A stretch of DNA of 64,000 nucleotides from an uncultured Actinomycetes bacterium (GTDB lineage: Bacteria > Actinomycetota > Thermoleophilia > Miltoncostaeales > Miltoncostaeaceae): positions 28,991-92,990 of the forward strand of contig CAJAPZ010000072.1 in the NCBI GenBank assembly GCA_903943955.1. The letters run 5' to 3'. Numbering within the stretch: the first letter of the stretch is position 1; every line of letters starts with the position of its first letter. Made by a program: the position numbers and the translations under genes. Shown piece after piece: positions 15,821 through 23,969 of this stretch. A model generated the notes under the pieces. It made no database searches. It was not told the DNA's origin and saw only the letters and a list, made by a program, of their open reading frames with translations.

Positions 15821-17653
15821 ATGTTTGTGCGATCGGCAGGACGGGGTGCCCTTCTGGCGCTTGGCTGTGCGGCCATCGCCGCCACCACTACTGGGTTTGC
15901 AGATGGACAGGCGCTCAACCCCATCTCCGTGGACCCCCTTCACGGAAGTGACGCGCAGTGTGTGATCACCCCGCTGGCGCCGTGCGCGACGCTGAGCGGG
16001 GCGCGCGCGGCGATTGCCGCCCTCCCTGTGGCCGGACCGGCTGTGGCCATCACGCTGGCCTCGGGATTCCACGTGCTTGACCGCTCGCTGGAATTCGGTC
16101 TCACCACCCGGAAGGTGAATATCAGCGGCCCTGGTGGGATCGGGGCGGTTATCCGGCTGGGCGCACCCCAGCCGGGGCAGACTCCCCACATCACGCTCGC
16201 CGGCAGCACGATCCGCGCCCTGGCCATCGCGGGTACCCACATGCGTGATCCAGCCAGTCCCGCCAACGTGATCCTCCTGATGGCCGCGTCATCCATGCGG
16301 GGCGTGACGCTGGCAGTACGCGATGTCGACGGGGCACCGCTCGTGGCAGTGGACGGCGTCTCCACCATCTCGCAGAGCAGCATCACGGCGCTCGGCGGTG
16401 GCGCCAGGCCAGCGGTGCAACTGTTCGATGGCACGATTGATCGCAGCACGGTCTCGGGCAACGTCAGTACCACTGCCACTGACCGCGCCCGGGGAATGAC
16501 GATCTCGTCCTCGGCCGTGCTCGGCATGCTCGAGGCCCGCAAGGGCCGACTCGACGTGGGCAACTCGATCATCGCCAACGTGCTGCCGTCGCAGCAGGCG
16601 CTGATGGTCACCCATGCGCCGGGTGGCGTGGGGGCACCGAGTAGCCGCGTACAGCTCACGCTCTCAACGGTGTACGAGGCGGCCGGGGCGCAGTGCCGCG
16701 ATGCCATCTCCATCTCCGGCCGGAACGAACAGGGCGCGTCGGCCTCGCTCGCGTCGCTCGCGGGCGTGATCAGCGCTGGAAGCAGCCAGTGCATTCCATC
16801 CGCAGTGAGGCTCGGAGTGAACCCGGCACCGGCATGGGGGGTCCGCGCGACCGGCGAGGCCGTGTTCACATCGGTGGGGCCGTCCCTTCTCTGGAGTCAG
16901 CCCGCACCCCGCGACATCAACCACCTCGTCGTGGCCGGGGGCGGAGGAGTGGTGGCGGGAAGCTGGCGGGCAGCCGACCCACGCTTTCTCTCGGATGTCA
17001 ACCCGCTTTCACCCGACCTGCGCGCGCTCACCCCGCAGATCGGGTCGCCCGTGGTTGACGGGTCCGACGATGCCTCGGTACGTGTTGCCGCCGCGGCATA
17101 TGCCGCCGACGTGTTCGGGAATCCACGTCGGGCAGGCGCGCACATCGACCTCGGCGCCATCGAGTTGCAGCCGCTGGCCCTCGGACCCATCGGGCGCCTT
17201 CCCGGAGTGCCGGGGATCGACCTCGGGGGCAACGGGGACGGTGCCCTCGTGCCCATCGCCCAGGGTCTTGATGGCGTGCCCGACGCACCCGGTGGCCCTG
17301 TGGCCGGTCAGCCGCCCACAGGCGAGGCGGCGACCGGCGCAATCGATGACGACCGGCCGCAGGTCCGCGTGCGCCTCACGGTGCCGCGCACCACCCCGCT
17401 GCATGGGCCGCTCCGTGTTCGCGTATGGGCGTCGGGCAAAGCACGCGCTGCGCTTGTCATCAGACGCCCGGCACGAGGGGGCCGTAGCCGGGTGATGGGT
17501 GTCGCGGTGGTGCGGTTCTCCCACCGGGGCACACGGTGGGCCACGCTGCGCCTCAACTCGGGGGTGCGTCGCGGTCGGTCAACGGTGACCGTGGTAGCCA
17601 CGGCCCCCGGCTCGCTGCCGGGGACCGATCTCGGTCGTACGGTCCTGCGCTAG
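15821..17653 (+). CDS. Secreted parallel beta-helix protein (choice-of-anchor-Q-like)
   Basis: 610 aa with a signal peptide (GRGALLALGCAAIAATTTGFA). The body is a run of short beta-strands with repeated hydrophobic/Gly/Thr turns (ITLAGSTIRALAIAGTHM, SSMRGVTLAVRDV, ISQSSITALGG), typical of right-handed beta-helix surface proteins. A segment LTPQIGSPVVDGSD then GAHIDLGAIELQP matches the pattern found at the end of CSLREAI/choice-of-anchor Q proteins (S-P-x-I/V-D-x-G ... DLGAxE). After that comes a Gly/Pro-rich linker and a basic C-terminal beta domain. Probably exported to the cell surface; ligand unknown. Its last four bases overlap the end of the convergent dehydrogenase gene. Confidence 0.75.
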   Translation: MFVRSAGRGALLALGCAAIAATTTGFADGQALNPISVDPLHGSDAQCVITPLAPCATLSGARAAIAALPVAGPAVAITLASGFHVLDRSLEFGLTTRKVNISGPGGIGAVIRLGAPQPGQTPHITLAGSTIRALAIAGTHMRDPASPANVILLMAASSMRGVTLAVRDVDGAPLVAVDGVSTISQSSITALGGGARPAVQLFDGTIDRSTVSGNVSTTATDRARGMTISSSAVLGMLEARKGRLDVGNSIIANVLPSQQALMVTHAPGGVGAPSSRVQLTLSTVYEAAGAQCRDAISISGRNEQGASASLASLAGVISAGSSQCIPSAVRLGVNPAPAWGVRATGEAVFTSVGPSLLWSQPAPRDINHLVVAGGGGVVAGSWRAADPRFLSDVNPLSPDLRALTPQIGSPVVDGSDDASVRVAAAAYAADVFGNPRRAGAHIDLGAIELQPLALGPIGRLPGVPGIDLGGNGDGALVPIAQGLDGVPDAPGGPVAGQPPTGEAATGAIDDDRPQVRVRLTVPRTTPLHGPLRVRVWASGKARAALVIRRPARGGRSRVMGVAVVRFSHRGTRWATLRLNSGVRRGRSTVTVVATAPGSLPGTDLGRTVLR

Positions 17654-18750
17654 ATCATCTGGGGACCGGCGCTGTCACCAAGCGCCTCCCACACATCCAA
17701 CTTCGAGCGCACCCGTCGGATGACCTCGTCAGTGAAGTGGGTGGTGGAGCAGTCGCCGCCGAGGTCGGGCGTGCGTACGCCGTCAGACACCGCTTCGAGC
17801 GCCCCCTCGTAGATGGCGCGGGAGGCGCGGGATGCCTCGTCGGATCGCATGTACCCGAGCACCGCAGCACCAGCCAGGATCATGGCCAACGGGTTGGCGA
17901 CGTCCTTGCCGAATAGTGTGGGAGCGGTGCCATGCGGCGCCTCGGCCATCACCACCGATGGACGGAAGTCGTCGTCGAATGCCAGAAGCAGCGACTCGGC
18001 CCCGGCGATGGTGCCGAACAGCTGCAGCACCATGTCCGACAACAGGTCGCCGTCACGGTTGAGCGATGGCACCACCAGGGTCTCGCCCGAATGGCTCACG
18101 AGCACGGCGTACAGCGCATCGATGAGCGTGGGCTTGTAGGTGATGTCCGGGTAGCGGCCCGATGCCGCGTCCAGCTCCTCTTTGAGCATGCCCTCGTAGA
18201 CCGGTGAGACCGTCCACTTAGGGCCACCGATCACCGTGGCATTCATGCGGACCGCCTGCTGGAACGAGAACTCCGCCACCGCGCGGCACACCCGGCGCGA
18301 GATGTGCTCTTCCCGCCACGCCACCTCATCCATGCCCTCGCCCTCACGCCACTCCCTGGCCCCGTATGCATCGTCAACGGCCATGCGCACCACCGAAATG
18401 GGAGCGTGTACGCCCCCGATGGGACGCACGCCGGGAATGCGGCGCCCGGTGCGGATGATCACACGACCATTGATCTCGGTGCGCAGGATTGCGTTGGGGC
18501 TACCCACCCCACCTGTCTCCTCGGGCGTCACGGTGGCTGCCTTCAGGCCATACCCGGTGCGACGCAGCGCCTGGGCGGCGTCGTGCACCACCCCGTTGTT
18601 GCTCGCCCGGCGGGCGGCAAGTGAAAGGTCGTACCGCTCAACGGCAAGTGTGATGCCGATGACGTCCGGAGCCATCACGCGGAGCGACTGCTCCAGCAAT
18701 TCCTGGCCTGTTTCGTCGCCCTCCATCACTACAAGTGTCGGTGAGCTCAT
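17650..18750 (-). CDS. Isocitrate/isopropylmalate dehydrogenase family protein
   Basis: 366 aa, a beta-decarboxylating NAD(P) dehydrogenase fold. Family features: the N-terminal MEGDETGQELLE (G-D-x-x-G/T), substrate-binding arginines in LRTEINGRVIIRTGRR, the catalytic-region VSHSGETLVVPSLNRDGDLLSDMV, and EAPHGTAPTLFGKDVANPLAMILAGA, which is closest to NAD-type isocitrate dehydrogenases. No leu gene is near, so an isocitrate or homologous 3-isopropylmalate role cannot be decided. Substrate specificity should be read from the residues after EINGR. The ATG is fixed by TAGAGT 6 nt upstream. Confidence 0.85.
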   Translation of the reverse strand: MSSPTLVVMEGDETGQELLEQSLRVMAPDVIGITLAVERYDLSLAARRASNNGVVHDAAQALRRTGYGLKAATVTPEETGGVGSPNAILRTEINGRVIIRTGRRIPGVRPIGGVHAPISVVRMAVDDAYGAREWREGEGMDEVAWREEHISRRVCRAVAEFSFQQAVRMNATVIGGPKWTVSPVYEGMLKEELDAASGRYPDITYKPTLIDALYAVLVSHSGETLVVPSLNRDGDLLSDMVLQLFGTIAGAESLLLAFDDDFRPSVVMAEAPHGTAPTLFGKDVANPLAMILAGAAVLGYMRSDEASRASRAIYEGALEAVSDGVRTPDLGGDCSTTHFTDEVIRRVRSKLDVWEALGDSAGPQMI

Positions 18751-18756
18751 GCCGCC

Positions 18757-18762
18757 ACTCTA
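18757..18762 (-). promoter_or_regulatory. -10 element TAGAGT, leaderless dehydrogenase gene
   Basis: TAGAGT, GGCGGC, then ATG 18750: spacing 6 nt. The rest of the 155-bp gap to the PPOX gene shows nothing else that I can support. Confidence 0.6.
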
Positions 18763-18905
18763 TGCCCCGGGTTCAACGGTCAGGATCGATGGAACACCAG
18801 TGCGACAACCGCGTGACGGTCAGGGCGCCGGAACCTGTGCAGCCGCACGGAGCATCAGGCCGTGGACGCCGCCCTGCCGAAGATCATTCAAGATGATGCA
18901 GCAGA

Positions 18906-19316
18906 TCATGCAGGCGCGTGCGTGAACCCGAGCTCGGCGTAATGCGACCAATCGACCTCGATGAGGTACTGCGTGCCCTGATCAGCCCGCCACGGAAATG
19001 GCTCGCCGGTGTACTTGACGGACAGGCGGTCCATGGCCTCAAGGGCCTCGGCGCCGTGGCGGGTCTCGGCCACGTGCCCGCGAAGCTGTCCGCCCCGGTA
19101 CGGGTTCTCGAAGTCGATGATGGAGATGGCCACGCGGCCGTCGCGCGCCAGGTTCTTGGCCTTGCGGCTCTCTGGGCCGCCCGTGAAGATGGTGACGAAG
19201 TCGCCCTCCATGCCGCCCCACATCGCCACCGAGCTCGGTGAGCCGTCAGGCATGAGTGTGGCCACGTGCACGTAGTTGGCACGCTCAATCAGATCCCGCA
19301 GCCGTTCGTCAATCAT
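18906..19316 (-). CDS. PPOX-class (pyridoxamine-oxidase-like, probably F420/flavin) protein
   Basis: 136 aa with the split-barrel fold of the PNPOx-like family: IERANYVHVATLMPDGSPSSVAMWGG at the start, SRKAKNLARDGRVAISIIDFENPYRGGQLRG in the middle and a final beta-strand YLIEVDWSHYAELGFTH. Actinobacterial members bind F420 or flavin and reduce small substrates; the cofactor is inference. The start ATG 19316 has a good ribosome site (GGGAGGAG) and overlaps the stop of pyrF (ATGA). It is the last gene of the metW-AEC-pyrF-PPOX unit. Confidence 0.85.
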   Translation of the reverse strand: MIDERLRDLIERANYVHVATLMPDGSPSSVAMWGGMEGDFVTIFTGGPESRKAKNLARDGRVAISIIDFENPYRGGQLRGHVAETRHGAEALEAMDRLSVKYTGEPFPWRADQGTQYLIEVDWSHYAELGFTHAPA

Positions 19317-20137
19317 CTGTGCTCCTCCCAGATGTTCCACACCATGTTGCGCAGGTCGCGTGCCGCCTGCGCCGGATCGTCGGCGTAGATCACGGATCGA
19401 CTGGCCGACACCAGCGCGCCGTGGGCACGGCCGGCGAATGCCGGGCCGAGCTCAGCCGGGTCGCCGCCCTGCGCCCCCACTCCGGGGAGCAGAAATGGCT
19501 GGTCGGGCATCAGCTCGCGCAGCCGGTGGATACGCTCGGGCACCGTTGCCCCGACGACCGCGCCGATTGACGATCCCTGACCGGGCACAGTGGTGGTCCG
19601 CCCCCACTGGCGTACGCGGTCGGCCACGGCCTCGTGCCACGGGCGGCCGTCGGCCATCTCAAGATCCTCCAGTTCTGCTGCTCCCGGGTTGGAGGTGCGC
19701 ACGAGGACGAAGAGCCCTCTTCCCCCGTGTGCCGCGGCCTCGAGGAACGGCGTGACTGAGTCGGTGCCGAGCATCGGGTTCACCGTGAGGGCGTCGATGG
19801 GATCGCGAAGAAATGCGGCGGCGTAGTGGCGAGTGGTGGCATCCACGTCGCCGCGCTTGGCATCAGCAATTACGAGTAGGCCCGCGTCGGCCGCTGCCTG
19901 CGAGACCTCCTCGAATGCCTGCCACCCGTCGGCCCCGAAGCGCTCGAAGCAGGCCAGTTGGGGTTTGGCCGCCACGCAGTGCTCGGCGGCCTTTGCGATG
20001 ACGTCGGCGCAGAAGTCACGGGCACCGACCGCCCCGCCGTCCACACGTGCCGGGTCGGGATCGAGCCCGAGCACGATCTGGCTGCCGCGCGATGCGACGC
20101 GCTGGGCGAGGCGGGTGCAGAAGGGTGACGTGCTCAT
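19313..20137 (-). CDS. pyrF: Orotidine 5'-phosphate decarboxylase, class 2
   Basis: 274 aa. Makes UMP from OMP, the last step of de novo pyrimidine synthesis. The active-site lysine motif is VIADAKRGDVDATTRHYA; the N-terminal GSQIVLGLDPDP and the C-terminal LLPGVGAQGGDPAELG (phosphate binding) are those of the longer class-2 enzymes common in actinobacteria and myxobacteria. The ATG at 20137 overlaps the transporter stop (ATGA); an in-frame extension to 20200 is not needed. No other pyr gene is in the window. Confidence 0.95.
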   Translation of the reverse strand: MSTSPFCTRLAQRVASRGSQIVLGLDPDPARVDGGAVGARDFCADVIAKAAEHCVAAKPQLACFERFGADGWQAFEEVSQAAADAGLLVIADAKRGDVDATTRHYAAAFLRDPIDALTVNPMLGTDSVTPFLEAAAHGGRGLFVLVRTSNPGAAELEDLEMADGRPWHEAVADRVRQWGRTTTVPGQGSSIGAVVGATVPERIHRLRELMPDQPFLLPGVGAQGGDPAELGPAFAGRAHGALVSASRSVIYADDPAQAARDLRNMVWNIWEEHR

Positions 20138-21057
20138 TGAACCACCGCAGTGACGATTGGAAGAGTGAGGAGCGCAAGCACCGTGGTAACGGCAACGCAC
20201 CCGGCCAGCAAGTTGACGGGCAGCCGGTAGTGCGCGCCCATCACCAGCACCATCATGCCGCTCGGCATGCCGCCGAGGACCGTAATCGTGTTGAGCTCCT
20301 CACCGCTGAAACCAAAGGCCACCGCCACGGCGAATGTCACCACTGGTCCGATTGCCAACCGGGCGATGGAGACCCCGGCGATCACCCGCCAGTAGTCCCT
20401 GATACCCGACCAGTCGAGCATGATCCCGGCATAGAGCATGACCACCGGCAGTACGCCCGCGGCGAGGTACGTGACCGGGAACTCGATGAGGTCGGGCAGG
20501 TCGTGCACGCCGGAGATCGTGAGGATGAGGCCGGCGATGAGTGCCCACATGGGCGGCAGCAGCAAGCCCTTGAGCGACTGCCGGATGGACGGGGCGTCCT
20601 CCACCTCGCCGCGCCCAAACCACGAGGCCACAATCGGACTGAAGGTCCAGATGAGGATTCCCGTGCCCAGGGCGTCGTACATCACGGCAACCGTCAGTGA
20701 GTAATCGTGCTGGCTGGCCGCGATAAGTGGCAGGCCGAAGAACCCGGTATTGGCCACGCCCGTGGCAATGATGACCGCCCCGGTTGCCGCACGCCCCAAC
20801 CCCAGGCCACGCGAGATGAGCAGGCCAATGGGGGCCATGATCGCGGTGACACAGAACGCCACGATCGGCACCAGAAGCAGGTTCCAGCTCAGATGGGAGC
20901 CCACGAGGACCTTGAGCACCAGCGCAGGCAGCAGCACGTACAGCGTGATGCGTACGAGGATCTGCGACTGATCGCGGTTGACCACGCCTGTGCGGTTGAG
21001 CACCACACCAATGGCGATCATCACCAGTGCCGCGAATGTGGTGGTGAACAGCGTCAT
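20134..21057 (-). CDS. AEC-family (auxin efflux carrier-type) permease
   Basis: 307 aa with ten hydrophobic helices in two five-helix halves. N-terminal LFTTTFAALVMIAIGVVLNRTGVVN and helix 4-5 motif GVANTGFFGLPLIAA (the N-T-x-x-x-G-x-P motif of the family), repeated as VLGGMPSGMMVLVMGAHY near the C-terminus. AEC members carry organic acids or amino-acid-related compounds. It follows metW by 7 nt (ribosome site GGCGGGG) and overlaps pyrF, so it is co-transcribed with both. Confidence 0.85.
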   Translation of the reverse strand: MTLFTTTFAALVMIAIGVVLNRTGVVNRDQSQILVRITLYVLLPALVLKVLVGSHLSWNLLLVPIVAFCVTAIMAPIGLLISRGLGLGRAATGAVIIATGVANTGFFGLPLIAASQHDYSLTVAVMYDALGTGILIWTFSPIVASWFGRGEVEDAPSIRQSLKGLLLPPMWALIAGLILTISGVHDLPDLIEFPVTYLAAGVLPVVMLYAGIMLDWSGIRDYWRVIAGVSIARLAIGPVVTFAVAVAFGFSGEELNTITVLGGMPSGMMVLVMGAHYRLPVNLLAGCVAVTTVLALLTLPIVTAVVQ

Positions 21058-21064
21058 GCCCCGC

Positions 21065-21673
21065 CTACGCCCGGTCGGGGCCCACGAGGTACACGGCGCC
21101 TGCGCACAGCAGATTGGGGCGCCGGAGCGCCACCCCCTTGGCCGGCCGGCCGCGGTCATCCACGAGGACGCGCCGGATGGTGGCGAGGTGCTCGCGTGCC
21201 AGCAGCGTCTCGAAGTCGCGGATCGTGCACAGATGGATGTTGGGGGTGTCGTACCAGTGGTAGGGAAGCGACGACGACTCCGGCATGCGACCGCGCGCCG
21301 CCAGCGACCATCGCAGGCGCCAGTGCCCGAAGTTGGGAAACGACACGATGCCGACACGCCCCACGCGCATCATCTCGTGCAGTACGAGGGTGGGTCGCTG
21401 GGTGGCCTGAAGGGTCTGCGAGAGGATGACCACATCGAATGCGCCGTCCTCCACATCGGCCAACCCGCGGTCGATGTCACCCACCATCACGGGCACGCCG
21501 CGGGCCACGCATGCGTGGAAGCCCTCATCGCTGATCTCAACCCCGGTGCCGTCGCATTCCTTCTCGCGAATGAGGTGGTCGAGCAGCGCGCCATCGCCGC
21601 AGCCAAGGTCGAGCACGCGTGATCCACGCGGGACCATCGCGGCGACAGCATCAAGGTCGGGGCGGAGCGTCAT
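21065..21673 (-). CDS. metW: MetW-type methyltransferase-fold protein
   Basis: 202 aa, class I SAM-binding fold (VLDLGCGDGALLDHL). The MetW hallmarks are all present: VVILSQTLQATQRPTLVLHEMMRVGR, VGIVSFPNFGHWRLR, LPYHWYDTPNIHLCTIRDFE. MetW normally works with MetX (homoserine O-acetyltransferase or succinyltransferase) in methionine synthesis and is usually encoded next to it; there is no metX within the window. It heads the operon with the permease and pyrF. Upstream is a repeat array, so its promoter lies in or beyond repeat sequence. Confidence 0.9.
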   Translation of the reverse strand: MTLRPDLDAVAAMVPRGSRVLDLGCGDGALLDHLIREKECDGTGVEISDEGFHACVARGVPVMVGDIDRGLADVEDGAFDVVILSQTLQATQRPTLVLHEMMRVGRVGIVSFPNFGHWRLRWSLAARGRMPESSSLPYHWYDTPNIHLCTIRDFETLLAREHLATIRRVLVDDRGRPAKGVALRRPNLLCAGAVYLVGPDRA

Positions 21674-21687
21674 GACCGCCAGCGTAT

Positions 21688-21826
21688 CGGGGTCAGTCCC
21701 CGGTGGGGGTCAGACCCCGGGTGGGGACTGACCCCGGGTGGGGTCAGTCACCGTCACAAATGTGCAGATGTGCGCGTATGCAGGCCCTTCCGTTAAAATT
21801 GGGGGTCAGTCACCGTCACAAATGTG
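21688..21826. repeat. Array A of GGGGTCAG-type palindromic repeats
   Basis: A run of near-palindromes: GGGGTCAGTCCCC, GGGGTCAGACCCC and the inverse GGGGACTGACCCC, each able to form a GC-rich hairpin, followed by two identical 25-bp copies (21740-21764 and 21802-21826) beginning GGGGTCAGTCACCGTC and ending AAATGTG. It fills most of the 200 bp between metW and the alcohol dehydrogenase gene. A related array lies at 51152-51372. Confidence 0.75.
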
Positions 21827-21873
21827 TACCGGAGATCAGGGTCCTGCGGCTGCTTCGGAGACTTGCCGCGGTG

Positions 21874-22896
21874 TTAGCGCACGACCACCGGGCGTTTCAG
21901 GCCGCTTCCGGCTGTGAGTACCCCGGGGACCTCCTCGAGCGTGATGGGTTCGCCAAGGAGTTCGCCATATGGGGCGTCGTCGGCGGCCAGATGCGCCAGG
22001 GCGGCACGCACGGCGTCCGGGGTGTGGTGGTACGAGCCGCGAATGGACAATTCGCCGTAGTGCAGCGGGAAGGTGGGGAATGTCACGGTGGTGCCGGGAG
22101 CGCAGCCCCCATACAGCAATACCTCGCCACCGGGACGGGCGAGGGCGACTGCGGCCTGCCAGGTCTCCGGGCGGCCAACCGCCTCCACCACGGCGGACGG
22201 ACCACGACCGTCGCCGTGCACAGCGCGCAGTGCATCAATGGCAGCCGTGTCGCGTGGCGCGTCCATGGCACGTGCCGCACCAAAGCGGATCGCGCGCTCA
22301 CGCCGCGCCTCATGCGGGTCACACAGTGTGACGACACACCCGCGTACGGCGAGCAGGCCGGCGATAAGTGTGCCCTGCGTACCGCCGCCCAGCACGACCA
22401 CCTCGTCGCCCGCACCCGCCTCCACGCGCTCTACTCCGCGCACCGCGCACGCCAAGGGCTCCACCATCGCGGCCCGCTCCGGCGCGAGGCCATCAGGAAC
22501 CAGCAGCAGGTTGCGCGACACGATGGGAGCGGGCACGCGCAGATACTCGGCGTAGGTGCCTGAGAGGTATGTGATGTGCTCGCACAGCGAGGGCCTGCCC
22601 ACGGCGCATGGCGGACATGCCCCGCACGGCGCCGAATTGGCGGCCACGACCACGTCGCCCACCGAAACGCCGAGGGCGCCATCGCCCACTGCGGACACCA
22701 CGCCGCAGGCCTCATGGCCCAGCGGGGCCGGCACCGGGGCGATGGATGGATGTGCGCCCTGCCGGACGATCTTGGCGTCGGTGGCACAGGTGAGCGCCCG
22801 CAGAACGGCGAGGATGACCTCACCGGACGCAGGTTCCGGAACGGGGACATCCTCCAGGCGGAGGTCTCCGGGGCCATGAAGAATGAGCGCGCGCAT
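21874..22896 (-). CDS. Zinc-containing alcohol/polyol dehydrogenase (MDR family)
   Basis: 340 aa, medium-chain dehydrogenase. The catalytic-zinc site includes LTCATD and GHEACGVVS; the structural zinc cysteines are in NSAPCGACPPCAVGRPSLCEH. The NAD-binding Rossmann motif is VVVLGGGTQGTLIAGLLA and a CDPHEARR after strand 2 suggests NAD(H) use. The enzyme looks like the threonine/sorbitol dehydrogenase branch; the substrate is unknown. The ATG 22896 is fixed by TAGCGT 8 nt upstream; the longer frame to 22977 is rejected. Confidence 0.85.
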   Translation of the reverse strand: MRALILHGPGDLRLEDVPVPEPASGEVILAVLRALTCATDAKIVRQGAHPSIAPVPAPLGHEACGVVSAVGDGALGVSVGDVVVAANSAPCGACPPCAVGRPSLCEHITYLSGTYAEYLRVPAPIVSRNLLLVPDGLAPERAAMVEPLACAVRGVERVEAGAGDEVVVLGGGTQGTLIAGLLAVRGCVVTLCDPHEARRERAIRFGAARAMDAPRDTAAIDALRAVHGDGRGPSAVVEAVGRPETWQAAVALARPGGEVLLYGGCAPGTTVTFPTFPLHYGELSIRGSYHHTPDAVRAALAHLAADDAPYGELLGEPITLEEVPGVLTAGSGLKRPVVVR

Positions 22897-22904
22897 CGAC
22901 GCCG

Positions 22905-22910
22905 ACGCTA
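22905..22910 (-). promoter_or_regulatory. -10 element TAGCGT, leaderless alcohol dehydrogenase
   Basis: TAGCGT, CGGCGTCG, then ATG 22896: spacing 8 nt. Confidence 0.55.
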
Positions 22911-22940
22911 CCAGCAGCGGGCCTCTGGAACCGTGGCCGG

Positions 22941-22946
22941 TACCCT
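22941..22946 (+). promoter_or_regulatory. -10 element TACCCT, leaderless prenyl synthase gene
   Basis: TACCCT, GCGCCCCG, then ATG 22955: spacing 8 nt. It faces away from the alcohol dehydrogenase promoter 30 bp to the left. Confidence 0.55.
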
Positions 22947-22954
22947 GCGCCCCG

Positions 22955-23878
22955 ATGAACGACGACACCGCACGCACCGTCCACGCGCGATACCCGGAGC
23001 ACCTGCGGGCGCGGGTGGACGACTACCTCGATGGCCTGTGGTTCATGACCGGAGATCCGGTCGCCGATGCCGAGGCAGCCGGCACCGAGGGTCTGGTGGA
23101 GGCCATGCGGTATTCGCTGCTGGCAGGAGGAAAGCGCATCCGCCCGGTACTGGCACTGGCCACCTGCCAGGCGCTCGGTCGTGCCCCGGACGAGATCATG
23201 CCCGCGGCGGCCGCCATCGAGCTCATCCACACCTACTCGTTGATCCATGACGACCTGCCCGCGATGGATGACGATGACTTGCGTCGGGGCATGCCCACGT
23301 GCCATGTGGTCTACGGCGATGACGTGGCAATCCTCGCCGGTGACGCCCTGTTTGCCGAGGCCGTCCGTCTCATCTGTGAGGAACAGGGTGGTGGCCCCGC
23401 CGTGCAGGTGGGGATCCTGGGGGAACTCAGCCGCGCCACCGGCGTGGTCGGGATGGTGGGCGGACAGTACCTCGATATCGAGGATGCCGGCGGGTCCTCG
23501 GCAGAGGCCCTCGCCCGTGTCCATGCCCTCAAGACCGGTCGCCTGATGGCGGCGGCGGTGCATGTGGCACTCGTGCTTGCGCCCCCGCCCTCCGCGCAAG
23601 ATGCTGCATACCGCAACTTCGCCCGCGAGCTGGGTCTGCTCTTTCAGATCGTGGACGACATCCTGGACGTCGCAGGATCCGAGGAAGCGCTCGGAAAGGC
23701 TGTGGGCACCGATGAGCGTCTGGGCAAGGTCACCTACGTGAGCCTGCATGGAATGGAGCGCGCGCGGGAACTCGCCGCGGAGTCACACGCGAGGGCAATC
23801 GGCCTGCTTCAGCGGGTTGATGGCCAGGTGGATGATCTGGCCGGTATCGCTGACACCGCATTCACCCGCCAGAGCTAG
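22955..23878 (+). CDS. Short-chain polyprenyl (farnesyl/geranylgeranyl) diphosphate synthase
   Basis: 307 aa. Condenses isopentenyl diphosphate onto allylic diphosphates. First aspartate-rich motif DDLPAMDDDDLRRG (the DDxxxxD type with LIHDDLPAMDDDD), second motif QIVDDILDV, substrate lysine/arginine in AGGKRIRPVLAL, and GMVGGQYLDI. The residues before the first motif (TYSLI) suggest an FPP/GGPP synthase of the bacterial IspA/IdsA kind. Because it stands directly before the hopanoid operon and the pathway uses two FPP, FPP supply is the likely job. Start set by the TACCCT promoter. Confidence 0.9.
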   Translation: MNDDTARTVHARYPEHLRARVDDYLDGLWFMTGDPVADAEAAGTEGLVEAMRYSLLAGGKRIRPVLALATCQALGRAPDEIMPAAAAIELIHTYSLIHDDLPAMDDDDLRRGMPTCHVVYGDDVAILAGDALFAEAVRLICEEQGGGPAVQVGILGELSRATGVVGMVGGQYLDIEDAGGSSAEALARVHALKTGRLMAAAVHVALVLAPPPSAQDAAYRNFARELGLLFQIVDDILDVAGSEEALGKAVGTDERLGKVTYVSLHGMERARELAAESHARAIGLLQRVDGQVDDLAGIADTAFTRQS

Positions 23879-23921
23879 TCATTCGCGGCAAACATGGGTG
23901 GCCCACGCCCGCGCGGTGGGA

Positions 23922-23927
23922 TACCTT
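23922..23927 (+). promoter_or_regulatory. Candidate -10 (TACCTT) of the hopanoid operon
   Basis: TACCTT lies 43 nt before the hpnH GTG, in the 91-bp gap after the prenyl synthase. A ribosome site (AGGAGG, about 8 nt before the GTG) follows, so this transcript would have a leader. No convincing -35 is seen. Confidence 0.4.
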
Positions 23928-23969
23928 GGCAGAGCCGTTCGACCCCGTTGATCACCCAGGAGGCCACCA

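Noticed and set aside
21688..21826. CRISPR array
   Set aside because: Repeats are palindromic, unevenly spaced and differ in length; no spacers of constant size and no cas genes.
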